Source: Deefgea salmonis
GTDB lineage: Bacteria > Pseudomonadota > Gammaproteobacteria > Burkholderiales > Chitinibacteraceae
NCBI RefSeq assembly: GCF_020531905.1
Contig: NZ_JAJAWG010000009.1
Location: forward strand, 1-64,000
Direction: 5' to 3'
DNA: 64,000 nucleotides
Every line of letters begins with the position of its first letter. The first letter of the stretch is position 1. A model generated the notes under the pieces. The model saw only the letters and a program-made list of their open reading frames with translations. It ran no database searches and had not been told where the DNA came from. This document shows positions 35,033-42,648 of this stretch, in pieces. Made by a program: the position numbers and the translations under genes.

Positions 35033-35782
35033 ATGTTCAAACTACACTGCCTACCGATTCTGGATGACAACTACATCTGGCTGATCGAACATCAGCACCA
35101 AGTCATTGCCGTTGATCCGGGTCTTGCCGCCCCATTACAAAGTTGGCTAGCTGCCCATCAAGCGCAATTAGCCGGCATTCTCATTACACACCATCACCAC
35201 GATCATATTGGCGGCTTAAGCGCATTCGCGGCCAGCGCGCTGCCCATTTACGGCCCCGCAGGCATCGCAGGGGTGAATCATCCTTGCCATGATGGCGATA
35301 CCCTCACTTTATTGGGAGAGCCGTTTCAAGTGATCGCCACGCCCGGCCACACCTTAGATCATTTAGCCTATTTTGGCGCTGGCCTACTGTTTTGTGGTGA
35401 TACTTTATTTGCTGCCGGCTGTGGCCGACTATTTGAAGGTCAACCGGCGCAATTATTTGATAGTTTACAACGACTGGCACAACTTCCTTTGCAAACCCAA
35501 GTTTGCTGTACCCACGAGTACACGCTGAGCAATCTACGCTTTGCACTGCATGTGCAGCCAGATAACAGCGCCTTGTTAGAGCGTCAGGCTATCGAAAGTG
35601 AAAAACGTTCCCAGCAACAAGCCACGTTACCCAGCACGATTGCGCTTGAATTGGCGACCAATCCTTATCTACGCTGCACAGATGCGGCGCTGTTTGCCCA
35701 AGTTAAAGCCCACCAGCCACAGATCACCACGCCATTAGATTGCTTTACCGCACTGCGCAGCTGGAAAGATTCTTTCCGTTAA
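35033..35782 (+). CDS. gloB: Hydroxyacylglutathione hydrolase (glyoxalase II)
   Basis: A 249-residue metallo-beta-lactamase-fold enzyme that hydrolyses S-lactoylglutathione in methylglyoxal detoxification. The di-metal motif THHHHDHIGG (52-61) is intact, with TPGHTLDHLAYF, FCGDTLFAAGCGRLFEG and CCTHEYTLSNLRFA. Length is normal. It is divergent from the methyltransferase and followed by mltD at about 80 bases, as in E. coli. Confidence 0.96.
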   Translation: MFKLHCLPILDDNYIWLIEHQHQVIAVDPGLAAPLQSWLAAHQAQLAGILITHHHHDHIGGLSAFAASALPIYGPAGIAGVNHPCHDGDTLTLLGEPFQVIATPGHTLDHLAYFGAGLLFCGDTLFAAGCGRLFEGQPAQLFDSLQRLAQLPLQTQVCCTHEYTLSNLRFALHVQPDNSALLERQAIESEKRSQQQATLPSTIALELATNPYLRCTDAALFAQVKAHQPQITTPLDCFTALRSWKDSFR

Positions 35783-35865
35783 TCCAATTTAAGCCGTTAA
35801 CTCGTTGACACAGCAGGAAAGCCGACATTAGTATCGGCAGATTCATTTACTTTGGGGCTCAGCTT

Positions 35866-37440
35866 ATGCTGCTGCGACTACCTGCGCTCATCCTGAGCGC
35901 TTTTTTAGCCACGCCGCTGCTTGCAGCCGATCCCAATACTCGCTTTGATTACGCACTTACCCAGCCAACAGCACCGATCAGCGCCGATACCCAACGCGTG
36001 ATGCAGGCTTTATTTAGCCATCAAGTGATCGCCCCAGCAGAGGCTGATATTTGGGCCCGTGTTCGCAAAGGCTTTGCCATCCCTGATATTGACAGCCCCT
36101 TAGTCAGTAAATGGGAAAACTACTACGCTAGCCGACCCGACTACCTCAATCGCATTATTAGCCGCAGCACCCCGTATTTATATTTTGTGGTCGAAGAAGT
36201 TGAAAAGCGCGGCATGCCGATGGAAATGGCGCTCTTGCCCATGATCGAGTCGGCCTACAACCCTAAAGCGCTGTCTTCGGCGCAAGCGGCCGGCATGTGG
36301 CAATTTATTCCCGCCACGGGCAAACGCTATGGTCTTGAGCGCACTTGGTGGTACGACGGCCGTCGTGACGTGGTCGCGGCAACTGGCGCGGCACTTTCTT
36401 ATTTACAAGAAATTCACGGCCTGTTTGACGATTGGCAACTGGCACTGGCATCGTATAACTGGGGTGAAAATGCCGTTCGCCGCGCAGTCGATCGCAATCA
36501 AGCTGCGGGCCTGAGTGCTGGCTATAGCGATTTAAGAATGCCCGATGAAACGCGTAACTACGTGCCTAAACTACTCGCCATCCGCAATATTATTGCCGAC
36601 CCAGCGGCCTATGGCGTTGAACTCAAGCCGATGGCCAATCAAGCCTATTTCACCACTTTGCAGCCGGGCAAACATATGGATGTATCCATTGCCGCGCAAT
36701 TGGCCGAAATTAGCGTAGATGAATTACTGCGCCTCAATCCTGGATTTATTCGCCCAGTGATTGCCCACAAAGACGACCGGCAATTAGTTTTACCCATTGC
36801 CAACAAAGCCATCTTTGAGCGTAATTTAGCGCAATACACCGAGCCACTGCTCAATTGGCAGCCTTACGTTACCAAAACCGGTGAACGCTTTGAAGATTTA
36901 GCCACCACCTTTGGCATTGCTGCGGCTGAATTGCGCGATATGAATGATATTGCCAGCAAAGAAAACATGGCGCGCGGTCAAACGATTTTAGTACCGCGTC
37001 TTGCTGGGCTGGATATTTCCGAGCGACAAACCTTGGCGGCGCTACATAAAAATCGCGAATCCGATACCATCGATACCGGCGCCAATGACCAGCCCAAAGC
37101 GCAACCGGTGTTAGCGAAAAACAGCAAAACCACCGAACATAAAGTCGGCAAAGGCGATACTTTATTTAATATCGCCAACCGCTATGGCTTAAGTCTGGCG
37201 CAGTTAAAATCGCTCAACGGACAAAATACCAACCATATTGCGATCGGCGATACCTTACTGGTGCAACGCCAACAAAACACGCTGGCGACCAAATCTCCGA
37301 GCAAATACGTCGCTCAGCGCGGCGATACCTATAGCTCGATTGCGCGTAAATTTGATGTTGAGCTGGCGGATCTCAAAAAATGGAATCGGCAAAATTTAGT
37401 CCCAGGCATGAAAGTCGTGCTGTCGCAAGCCAGCCGCTAA
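35866..37440 (+). CDS. mltD: Membrane-bound lytic transglycosylase D with LysM repeats
   Basis: A 524-residue periplasmic peptidoglycan lyase. An N-terminal signal peptide (about 1-20) lacks a lipobox Cys, so unlike E. coli MltD it may not be lipid-anchored. The SLT domain (about 100-230) has the catalytic Glu128 in LLPMIESAYNPKALSSAQAA and GMWQFIPATGKRYGL. Three LysM-like repeats follow, at about 325-375, 420-465 and 475-520 (the last two with the KGDTLFNIA and RGDTYSSIA cores), for glycan binding. A strong terminator follows. Confidence 0.94.
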   Translation: MLLRLPALILSAFLATPLLAADPNTRFDYALTQPTAPISADTQRVMQALFSHQVIAPAEADIWARVRKGFAIPDIDSPLVSKWENYYASRPDYLNRIISRSTPYLYFVVEEVEKRGMPMEMALLPMIESAYNPKALSSAQAAGMWQFIPATGKRYGLERTWWYDGRRDVVAATGAALSYLQEIHGLFDDWQLALASYNWGENAVRRAVDRNQAAGLSAGYSDLRMPDETRNYVPKLLAIRNIIADPAAYGVELKPMANQAYFTTLQPGKHMDVSIAAQLAEISVDELLRLNPGFIRPVIAHKDDRQLVLPIANKAIFERNLAQYTEPLLNWQPYVTKTGERFEDLATTFGIAAAELRDMNDIASKENMARGQTILVPRLAGLDISERQTLAALHKNRESDTIDTGANDQPKAQPVLAKNSKTTEHKVGKGDTLFNIANRYGLSLAQLKSLNGQNTNHIAIGDTLLVQRQQNTLATKSPSKYVAQRGDTYSSIARKFDVELADLKKWNRQNLVPGMKVVLSQASR

Positions 37441-37456
37441 ACCCCAAAGAAATGCA

Positions 37457-37495
37457 AAACACCTTCTGAGATGGATCCAGAAGGTGTTTTTTTTG
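37457..37495 (+). terminator. mltD terminator
   Basis: AACACCTTCTG and CAGAAGGTGTT pair around a nine-base loop, followed by eight T. Confidence 0.9.
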
Positions 37496-37569
37496 CACAT
37501 AAATCAGTGCAATCGTACCAAGAAAAGCTTAATCTATTTGGGTGATATCTCTTATTAAGAGGCTAGATC

Positions 37570-37968
37570 ATGTCCAAGCTACTCGAAGATTGCATTCAAC
37601 ACGACATTGTTTTTAATCCTAGCGCAATCGAGCAAGCCAGCGCTGCAGCGCACTTTTTGGCGCAGCTCAAAGGCATTCAAGCGCAAGCGTTCCCAGCAGA
37701 ACATAAAATCACCATTCGCTACTCGCTGCGCGACTATGCCCTGCTGGATATTGAGCAGCAACTGCAACATGCCGGATTTGAACTGGACACGCATTTTTGG
37801 CAAAAAGTAAAACGTGAATTGGTGCATTACAGCGAAACCGTCCAGCGCGATAATCTGGCCATGCCAGAACACAATTTAAAATCGCCACAAATTTATATCC
37901 ATGTTTGGGAAAAACACCCGCATGGTGATCATGACGATACGCCAGAAGAGCTGCGGCGTTACCTTTAA
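37570..37968 (+). CDS. Small cytosolic protein of unknown function
   Basis: A 132-residue protein. Residues 12-70 (IVFNPSAIEQASAAAHFLAQ through HKITIRYSLRDYALLDIEQQ) look like a small beta-alpha-beta fold similar in outline to heavy-metal-associated domains but without a CxxC. The C-terminal part is His-rich (IYIHVWEKHPHGDHDDTPEE), which could bind metal. No signal peptide. GAGG upstream of the ATG is reasonable. Unknown family. Confidence 0.7.
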   Translation: MSKLLEDCIQHDIVFNPSAIEQASAAAHFLAQLKGIQAQAFPAEHKITIRYSLRDYALLDIEQQLQHAGFELDTHFWQKVKRELVHYSETVQRDNLAMPEHNLKSPQIYIHVWEKHPHGDHDDTPEELRRYL

Positions 37969-38089
37969 AGATCTCTACACGTCATTTGGCTACGGACAGC
38001 CAGCTACAATCACGATACCAATATCGCAATAATCCCGAATACAACGCGACGCGCTATAATCGGCGCTTACTCTTCAATCCTCTGCTGCC

Positions 38090-38878
38090 ATGACTTTTTG
38101 CCCGACTCGTAGCGCCCAAATCGATCTCGACGACAACGCCCTGCTGCGCTATAGCCGCCATATTTTGCTCGACGAGATCGGCATTGAAGGACAAACCGCG
38201 CTCAGCCAAGCGCATGTCTTAGTCATTGGCGCTGGCGGTTTAGGCTCGCCGGTCACACTGTATCTGGCCAGCGCCGGCATAGGCACACTCACCATCGTCG
38301 ACGACGATCTGGTCGATTTGAGCAATTTACAACGGCAAATCGTTCATAGCGAAGATCGTGTTGGCCAAAATAAAGCCCTCTCGGCCAAGCAAACCCTCGA
38401 AGCGCTCAATAGCCAAATTCGCATTATTGCCCTCAATGAGCGCGCCAGCAGCGAGCGTTTGCTGGAATTAGTCGCTATCGCTGATATTGTCGTTGATTGC
38501 TGCGATAATTTTGCCACCCGCCATGCGATTAATCGCGCCTGCGTCGCCAGCAAAACGCCCTTGGTGTCGGGTGCGGCAGTGCGTTTTGATGGGCAGCTCA
38601 CGGTATTTGATGCGCGAATCGACGGCGCGCCGTGTTATCACTGCTTGTTTGGCGAAGCAGGCGAAGCCAATGATGGCCCTTGCGCCACCTTTGGCGTTTT
38701 TGCCCCGCTGGTGGGCATTATCGGCGCCGCACAAGCGGCCGAAACGCTTAAAGTCTTAATGGGTTTGGGTGAAACCTTGATGGGTCGCTTACAACTGTAT
38801 GACGCCCGCACCGCTCGCTGGCGCGAAATGAAATACAAACAAGATCCGCTCTGCCCAGTGTGCGGTACTCAAGCATGA
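38090..38878 (+). CDS. moeB: MoeB/ThiF-family adenylyltransferase
   Basis: A 262-residue E1-like enzyme that adenylates the C-terminal glycine of MoaD or ThiS for sulfur transfer to molybdopterin or thiamin. LVIGAGGLGSPVTLYLASAG binds ATP, VDDDLVDLSNLQRQIVH holds the conserved Arg, and zinc pairs CYHC and CPVC are intact. The usual CATSGVLGP reads CATFGVFAP. MoeB versus ThiF cannot be separated by sequence alone here. The stop overlaps the gntR start (ATGA). Confidence 0.9.
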   Translation: MTFCPTRSAQIDLDDNALLRYSRHILLDEIGIEGQTALSQAHVLVIGAGGLGSPVTLYLASAGIGTLTIVDDDLVDLSNLQRQIVHSEDRVGQNKALSAKQTLEALNSQIRIIALNERASSERLLELVAIADIVVDCCDNFATRHAINRACVASKTPLVSGAAVRFDGQLTVFDARIDGAPCYHCLFGEAGEANDGPCATFGVFAPLVGIIGAAQAAETLKVLMGLGETLMGRLQLYDARTARWREMKYKQDPLCPVCGTQA

Positions 38879-39900
38879 ACGACAAGCCACGCCGTCCTTC
38901 CTTGCAAGACGTTGCCGATTTAGTCAACACCTCGAAAATGACCATTAGCCGCTACTTGCGCTCTCCTGAGCAAGTGGCCCCACTGACGGCAGCGCGCATC
39001 GCGCAAGCCATGCAAACACTCGGCTATATTCCGAGCCGCGTTCCGGCGATGCTATCGAACTCGCGCAGCCGAGCGATTGGCGTGCTATTGCCTTCGATGT
39101 CCAATCAGGTGTTTTCTGCAGTTGCCCATGGCATTGAACAAGTCAGCACCCCGGCGGGCTATCACACTTTATACGGCCATTATGGTTACGAGCCCGAGCG
39201 TGAAGAACAACAAATCGAGCAATTACTGTCATTTCATATTGATGGCTTAATTTTATCGGAATCCAATCACACCGCGCGAACCCGAAAAATGCTGGAAGTG
39301 GCCGCGATTCCAGTGGTGGAAATCATGGATTTACCGGCTCAGCCCATTGATTTGGCCGTTGGCCTAGATCACGCGGCCGCCGCCAAAGCCATGACCGAAG
39401 CGATGCTGGCGCACGGTTACCGGCGTATCGTGTATTTAGCGGCGCGCATGGATACCCGCACTCAGCAGCGTAATGACGGTTATGGTCAAGCCATGACCGC
39501 GCAGCAATTACAGCCACACACCATCCAAACCAGCGAATCATCGAGTTTTACTTTAGGCGCCCGCTTAATTCGCCAAGCTTTACTCGAAGTGCCGGACTTA
39601 GACGGTGTTTTTTGTACCAATGATGACGTTGCCGCCGGCGCACTACTTGAATTGCAAAGCATGGGCCGGCGTATTCCAGAAGAGATTGGCATTGCGGGTG
39701 TGAACCATCTCGACATTGGCTTGGCACTCAAACCTCAGCTGGCCAGCATCGTGACACCGCGCGAAGCCATTGGTCGTCATGCGGCCGAACGCCTCATTGG
39801 CCGCATCAACGGCCAACACTATCCCGAACGCACTCTGGATCTTGGTTTTGATCTTTTTCTGGGTGCCAGCATTTTAAAACACGCCAAATCAAGCGTGTAG
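38875..39900 (+). CDS. gntR: LacI-family gluconate repressor GntR
   Basis: A 341-residue regulator. The N-terminal HTH reads SLQDVADLVNTSKMTISRYL with hinge QTLGYIPSRVPAMLSNSRS, and a sugar-binding domain follows (about 65-335). Immediately downstream are gluconate kinase and permease genes, preceded by two copies of the GntR operator sequence, so the regulon assignment is strong. By analogy with E. coli GntR, it should release DNA when gluconate is present. The start overlaps the moeB stop; the frame opens five codons earlier. Confidence 0.92.
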   Translation: MNDKPRRPSLQDVADLVNTSKMTISRYLRSPEQVAPLTAARIAQAMQTLGYIPSRVPAMLSNSRSRAIGVLLPSMSNQVFSAVAHGIEQVSTPAGYHTLYGHYGYEPEREEQQIEQLLSFHIDGLILSESNHTARTRKMLEVAAIPVVEIMDLPAQPIDLAVGLDHAAAAKAMTEAMLAHGYRRIVYLAARMDTRTQQRNDGYGQAMTAQQLQPHTIQTSESSSFTLGARLIRQALLEVPDLDGVFCTNDDVAAGALLELQSMGRRIPEEIGIAGVNHLDIGLALKPQLASIVTPREAIGRHAAERLIGRINGQHYPERTLDLGFDLFLGASILKHAKSSV

Positions 39901-39917
39901 CTCAAATACCCACCTAA

Positions 39918-39955
39918 CGTATTGACTTGTAAGCCTTTAGCTTACTAGCACCTAT
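39918..39955. repeat. Possible third hairpin repeat, downstream of gntR
   Basis: ACTTGTAAGC and GCTTACTAG pair around CTTTA. Its arms resemble those at 5781-5827 and 34197-34243, and it also sits just past a stop codon (gntR), but the outer GGTAT/ATACC arms are not preserved. Confidence 0.4.
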
Positions 39956-40066
39956 GCACATACATTGCGTAGTAAATATTCACTCGACTACGTAAGTGTA
40001 ATCCCTAGGTCAAAACAGCCCTTAAAGCCCCGTCAACACTTGAGCGAAGATAAAAATAAAGGCAAG

Positions 40067-40096
40067 ATGTTACCGAAAACATGTTACCAGTAACAT
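40067..40096. promoter_or_regulatory. Two overlapping GntR operators upstream of gntK
   Basis: ATGTTACCGAAAACAT (40067-40082) and ATGTTACCAGTAACAT (40081-40096) share two bases. Both match the known E. coli GntR site pattern ATGTTACC-N2-TAACAT, the second almost perfectly palindromic. They lie 29 bases before the gntK start, so repressor bound here would block initiation or elongation of gntK-gntT. Confidence 0.85.
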
Positions 40097-40124
40097 CTTC
40101 AAATATTTCGATTGGAGTCGAAAA

Positions 40125-40640
40125 ATGACAAGTACAAAAGTTTACGTTTTGATGGGTGTTTCAGGCTGTGGTAAAACGGCCGTCGCCAATCAACTCGCAA
40201 AAGATCTGAATGCCGCATTTTTAGACGGTGATTTTTTGCATCCACGCGCCAATATTGAAAAAATGGCGTCTGGCCAACCGCTCAACGACGACGATCGTGC
40301 GCCTTGGTTGGGCGCAATCAATGATGCCGCTTTTGCCATGCAACGCACCAACCCAGTGTCGCTGATTGTTTGTTCAGCACTCAAAAAATCTTACCGTGAT
40401 CGTTTGCGCCAAGGTAATCCCAATCTCTCTTTCGTTTTCTTGAAAGGCGATTACGAATTGATCGAGCAACGTCTAATCGCGCGCCAAGGTCACTTTCAAA
40501 AGAGCGGCATGTTAGCGTCGCAATTTGCCACGCTAGAAGTCCCGAGTACCGACGAAAGCGATGTCATCGTGATTGATATCGCGCCACCACTTGAAAGCGT
40601 GATTGCTGCGGCTCATCAAGCGATCTTGGCACAGGAGTAA
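40125..40640 (+). CDS. gntK: Gluconokinase
   Basis: A 171-residue P-loop kinase that phosphorylates gluconate to 6-phosphogluconate. GVSGCGKT (11-18) is the Walker A motif; DGDFLHPRANIEKMASGQPL binds gluconate; CSALKKSYRDRLR is the LID-adjacent segment. It sits six bases ahead of gntT. Expression is governed by the upstream GntR operators. GGAG precedes the ATG. Confidence 0.96.
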   Translation: MTSTKVYVLMGVSGCGKTAVANQLAKDLNAAFLDGDFLHPRANIEKMASGQPLNDDDRAPWLGAINDAAFAMQRTNPVSLIVCSALKKSYRDRLRQGNPNLSFVFLKGDYELIEQRLIARQGHFQKSGMLASQFATLEVPSTDESDVIVIDIAPPLESVIAAAHQAILAQE

Positions 40641-40646
40641 TCGAGC

Positions 40647-41990
40647 ATGGATACGTTTACACTCATATTTACCTCGCTGGGCTCAGTGCTACTTTTACTG
40701 TTCTTAGTGATGAAAGCCCGGATGCACGCCTTTGTTGCCTTGATGATTGTTTCTATCGGTGCCGGTATTTTCTCTGGTATGCCAGTGGATAAAATCGCCG
40801 ATACCATGCAAAAAGGGATGGGCGGCACGCTCGGGTTTTTGGCGATTGTGGTCGCCTTGGGCGCGATGTTCGGCAAGATCTTGCATGAAACCGGCGCTTT
40901 GGACCAAATCGCCGTCAAATTACTCGACAAATTTGGCCATAGCCGTGCCAACTATGCACTGGGTATTGCCGGTTTGATTTGTACTTTGCCGCTGTTTTTT
41001 GACGTGGCGATTGTGTTATTGATTGGTGTGGTATTTGCTGTGGCGCGCCGTACTGGCGGCAATGTGGTTCGTTTGGCGATTCCACTGTTTGCTGGGGTTG
41101 CCGGTTCTGCCGCCTTCTTATTGCCAGGCCCAACCGCAATGCTGTTGGCTTCGCAAATGAAGGCCGATTTTGGCTGGATGATTTTGCTCGGCTTGGCTGC
41201 TGCGATTCCTGGCATGCTGCTCGCCGGTCCCCTATTTGGTAACTTTATTAGCAAGCACGTGCATTTACCATTGCCCGATGATGTCAGTGAACCGAGCCTG
41301 GGTAAAAATCAAATGCCATCGTTTGGCTTTAGCTTGGCGCTGATTTTATTCCCACTGTTGTTGGTGGGTCTGAAAACCATCGTGGCGCGCTTTATTGATA
41401 CCAGCGGCACTTTGCACCAATGGCTGCAATTAATCGGTCATCCGTTTACTGCTATTTTATTGGCTTGTTTACTCGCGACCTACGGCTTAGCGTTACGCCG
41501 TGGCATGAGCAAAGAAAAAGTCATGGAAATCTGCAGTGCCGCCTTGCAACCTGCCGGTATCATTTTGCTGGTGACTGGCGCAGGTGGGGTATTTAAACAA
41601 GTCTTGGTTGATTCGGGTGTAGGCCCAGCGTTGGGCGACGCCTTAATTAGCGCCGGTTTACCGATTGCGATTGCTTGCTTTGTGCTCTCTGCAGCAGTCC
41701 GCGTGATTCAAGGCTCGGCCACGGTAGCTTGTTTAACCACGGTGGGTTTGGTATTGCCGGTGATTGAAGCGTCACAATTGGCCTATTCAGGCGCCCAATT
41801 GGCCGCCTTGTCGATCTGTATTGCGGGTGGTTCAATTGTCTTGAGCCATGTGAATGACTCAGGTTTCTGGCTCTATGGCAAGTTTACTGGCGCCAATGAA
41901 ATGCAAACGCTGAAAACTTGGTCGGTCATGGAAACCATCTTGGGAACAACAGGTGCCGTTGTCGGTATGGTGGCATTCTCAATGATGTAA
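40647..41990 (+). CDS. gntT: Gluconate permease, GntP family
   Basis: A 447-residue inner membrane proton symporter with about 12-14 hydrophobic segments. LPLFFDVAIVLLIGVVF, PLFAGVAGSAAFLLPGPTAML, IQGSATVACLTTVGL and SHVNDSGFWLYGKF are GntP-family hallmarks. It imports gluconate for the kinase encoded just upstream. High-affinity (GntT) versus low-affinity (GntU) type cannot be judged from the sequence; the symbol is by context. Confidence 0.92.
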   Translation: MDTFTLIFTSLGSVLLLLFLVMKARMHAFVALMIVSIGAGIFSGMPVDKIADTMQKGMGGTLGFLAIVVALGAMFGKILHETGALDQIAVKLLDKFGHSRANYALGIAGLICTLPLFFDVAIVLLIGVVFAVARRTGGNVVRLAIPLFAGVAGSAAFLLPGPTAMLLASQMKADFGWMILLGLAAAIPGMLLAGPLFGNFISKHVHLPLPDDVSEPSLGKNQMPSFGFSLALILFPLLLVGLKTIVARFIDTSGTLHQWLQLIGHPFTAILLACLLATYGLALRRGMSKEKVMEICSAALQPAGIILLVTGAGGVFKQVLVDSGVGPALGDALISAGLPIAIACFVLSAAVRVIQGSATVACLTTVGLVLPVIEASQLAYSGAQLAALSICIAGGSIVLSHVNDSGFWLYGKFTGANEMQTLKTWSVMETILGTTGAVVGMVAFSMM

Positions 41991-42013
41991 ACCCGCGACT
42001 CACATCGCTCATT

Positions 42014-42050
42014 CATGCCCAACCCAGCGCTAATGCGGGGTTGGGCATGA
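42014..42050. terminator. Hairpin after gntT, possible terminator
   Basis: ATGCCCAACCC pairs perfectly with GGGTTGGGCAT around a roughly 13-base loop just after the gntT stop. No T run follows on either strand, so it may be a factor-dependent terminator or a message-stabilising hairpin. Confidence 0.5.
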
Positions 42051-42171
42051 TGCTATTGGGCGAGTAATCGATAACCGATCATCATAAATCCCATTGACCA
42101 GCCCGGCAAAAAACGACATCCACAACGTATTCACGTTACAATTTGCGCAAATCAAATCAACGAGATGCCCA

Positions 42172-42645
42172 ATGCGATGGACACTATTTTTTGGCCTATT
42201 TTTATGCAGCACTTTAGCTTTTGCCCAAGCAATCAATTCGAATGTCATTCTGACCGTCACTGGAAAATCAACTAAGCCCGAGGTGCAGCTCACAGAAGCG
42301 ATGTTGGCGGCGATGCCACAACAAATTTTCACCATGCCAACCGCTTGGTATCCGACCGAACAAACCTTTGAAGGCCCTTTGCTCAGAGACGTTTTAAAAC
42401 TGGCGGGCATCCAATCGGGCAATATCAAATTGCGATCACTTAATGAGTACACGATCAGCATACCTGTGAGCGATGCACTGCAATACGACGTGATTATCGC
42501 CAGAAAGCGTAATGGGCAGCTAATGACAATTCGTGATAAAGGGCCGTTGTTTGTTATTTATCCATTTCATCAACATGAAAATCTGCGTCGAATTGAATAT
42601 TATCGACGCTGTAGTTGGCAATTACGCAGCATTGCTGCAGAGTAA
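42172..42645 (+). CDS. Secreted molybdopterin-oxidoreductase-fold sensor partner
   Basis: A 157-residue protein with a signal peptide (TLFFGLFLCSTLAFAQA). The mature domain (VILTVTGKSTKPEVQLTEAM, QTFEGPLLRDVLKLAGI, IRDKGPLFVIYPFHQHENL) matches, by pattern, a small sulfite-oxidase-like domain. It lacks the conserved Mo-ligating Cys, so it probably does not hold the cofactor. The stop is four bases before the histidine kinase start, pointing to a ligand-binding partner for that kinase. The ATG at 42172 gives the signal peptide; the frame opens at 42094. Confidence 0.78.
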   Translation: MRWTLFFGLFLCSTLAFAQAINSNVILTVTGKSTKPEVQLTEAMLAAMPQQIFTMPTAWYPTEQTFEGPLLRDVLKLAGIQSGNIKLRSLNEYTISIPVSDALQYDVIIARKRNGQLMTIRDKGPLFVIYPFHQHENLRRIEYYRRCSWQLRSIAAE

Positions 42646-42648
42646 TCA

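Noticed and set aside
42094-42171. Longer start for the secreted partner of the histidine kinase
   Set aside because: It would put 26 polar residues before a good signal peptide.
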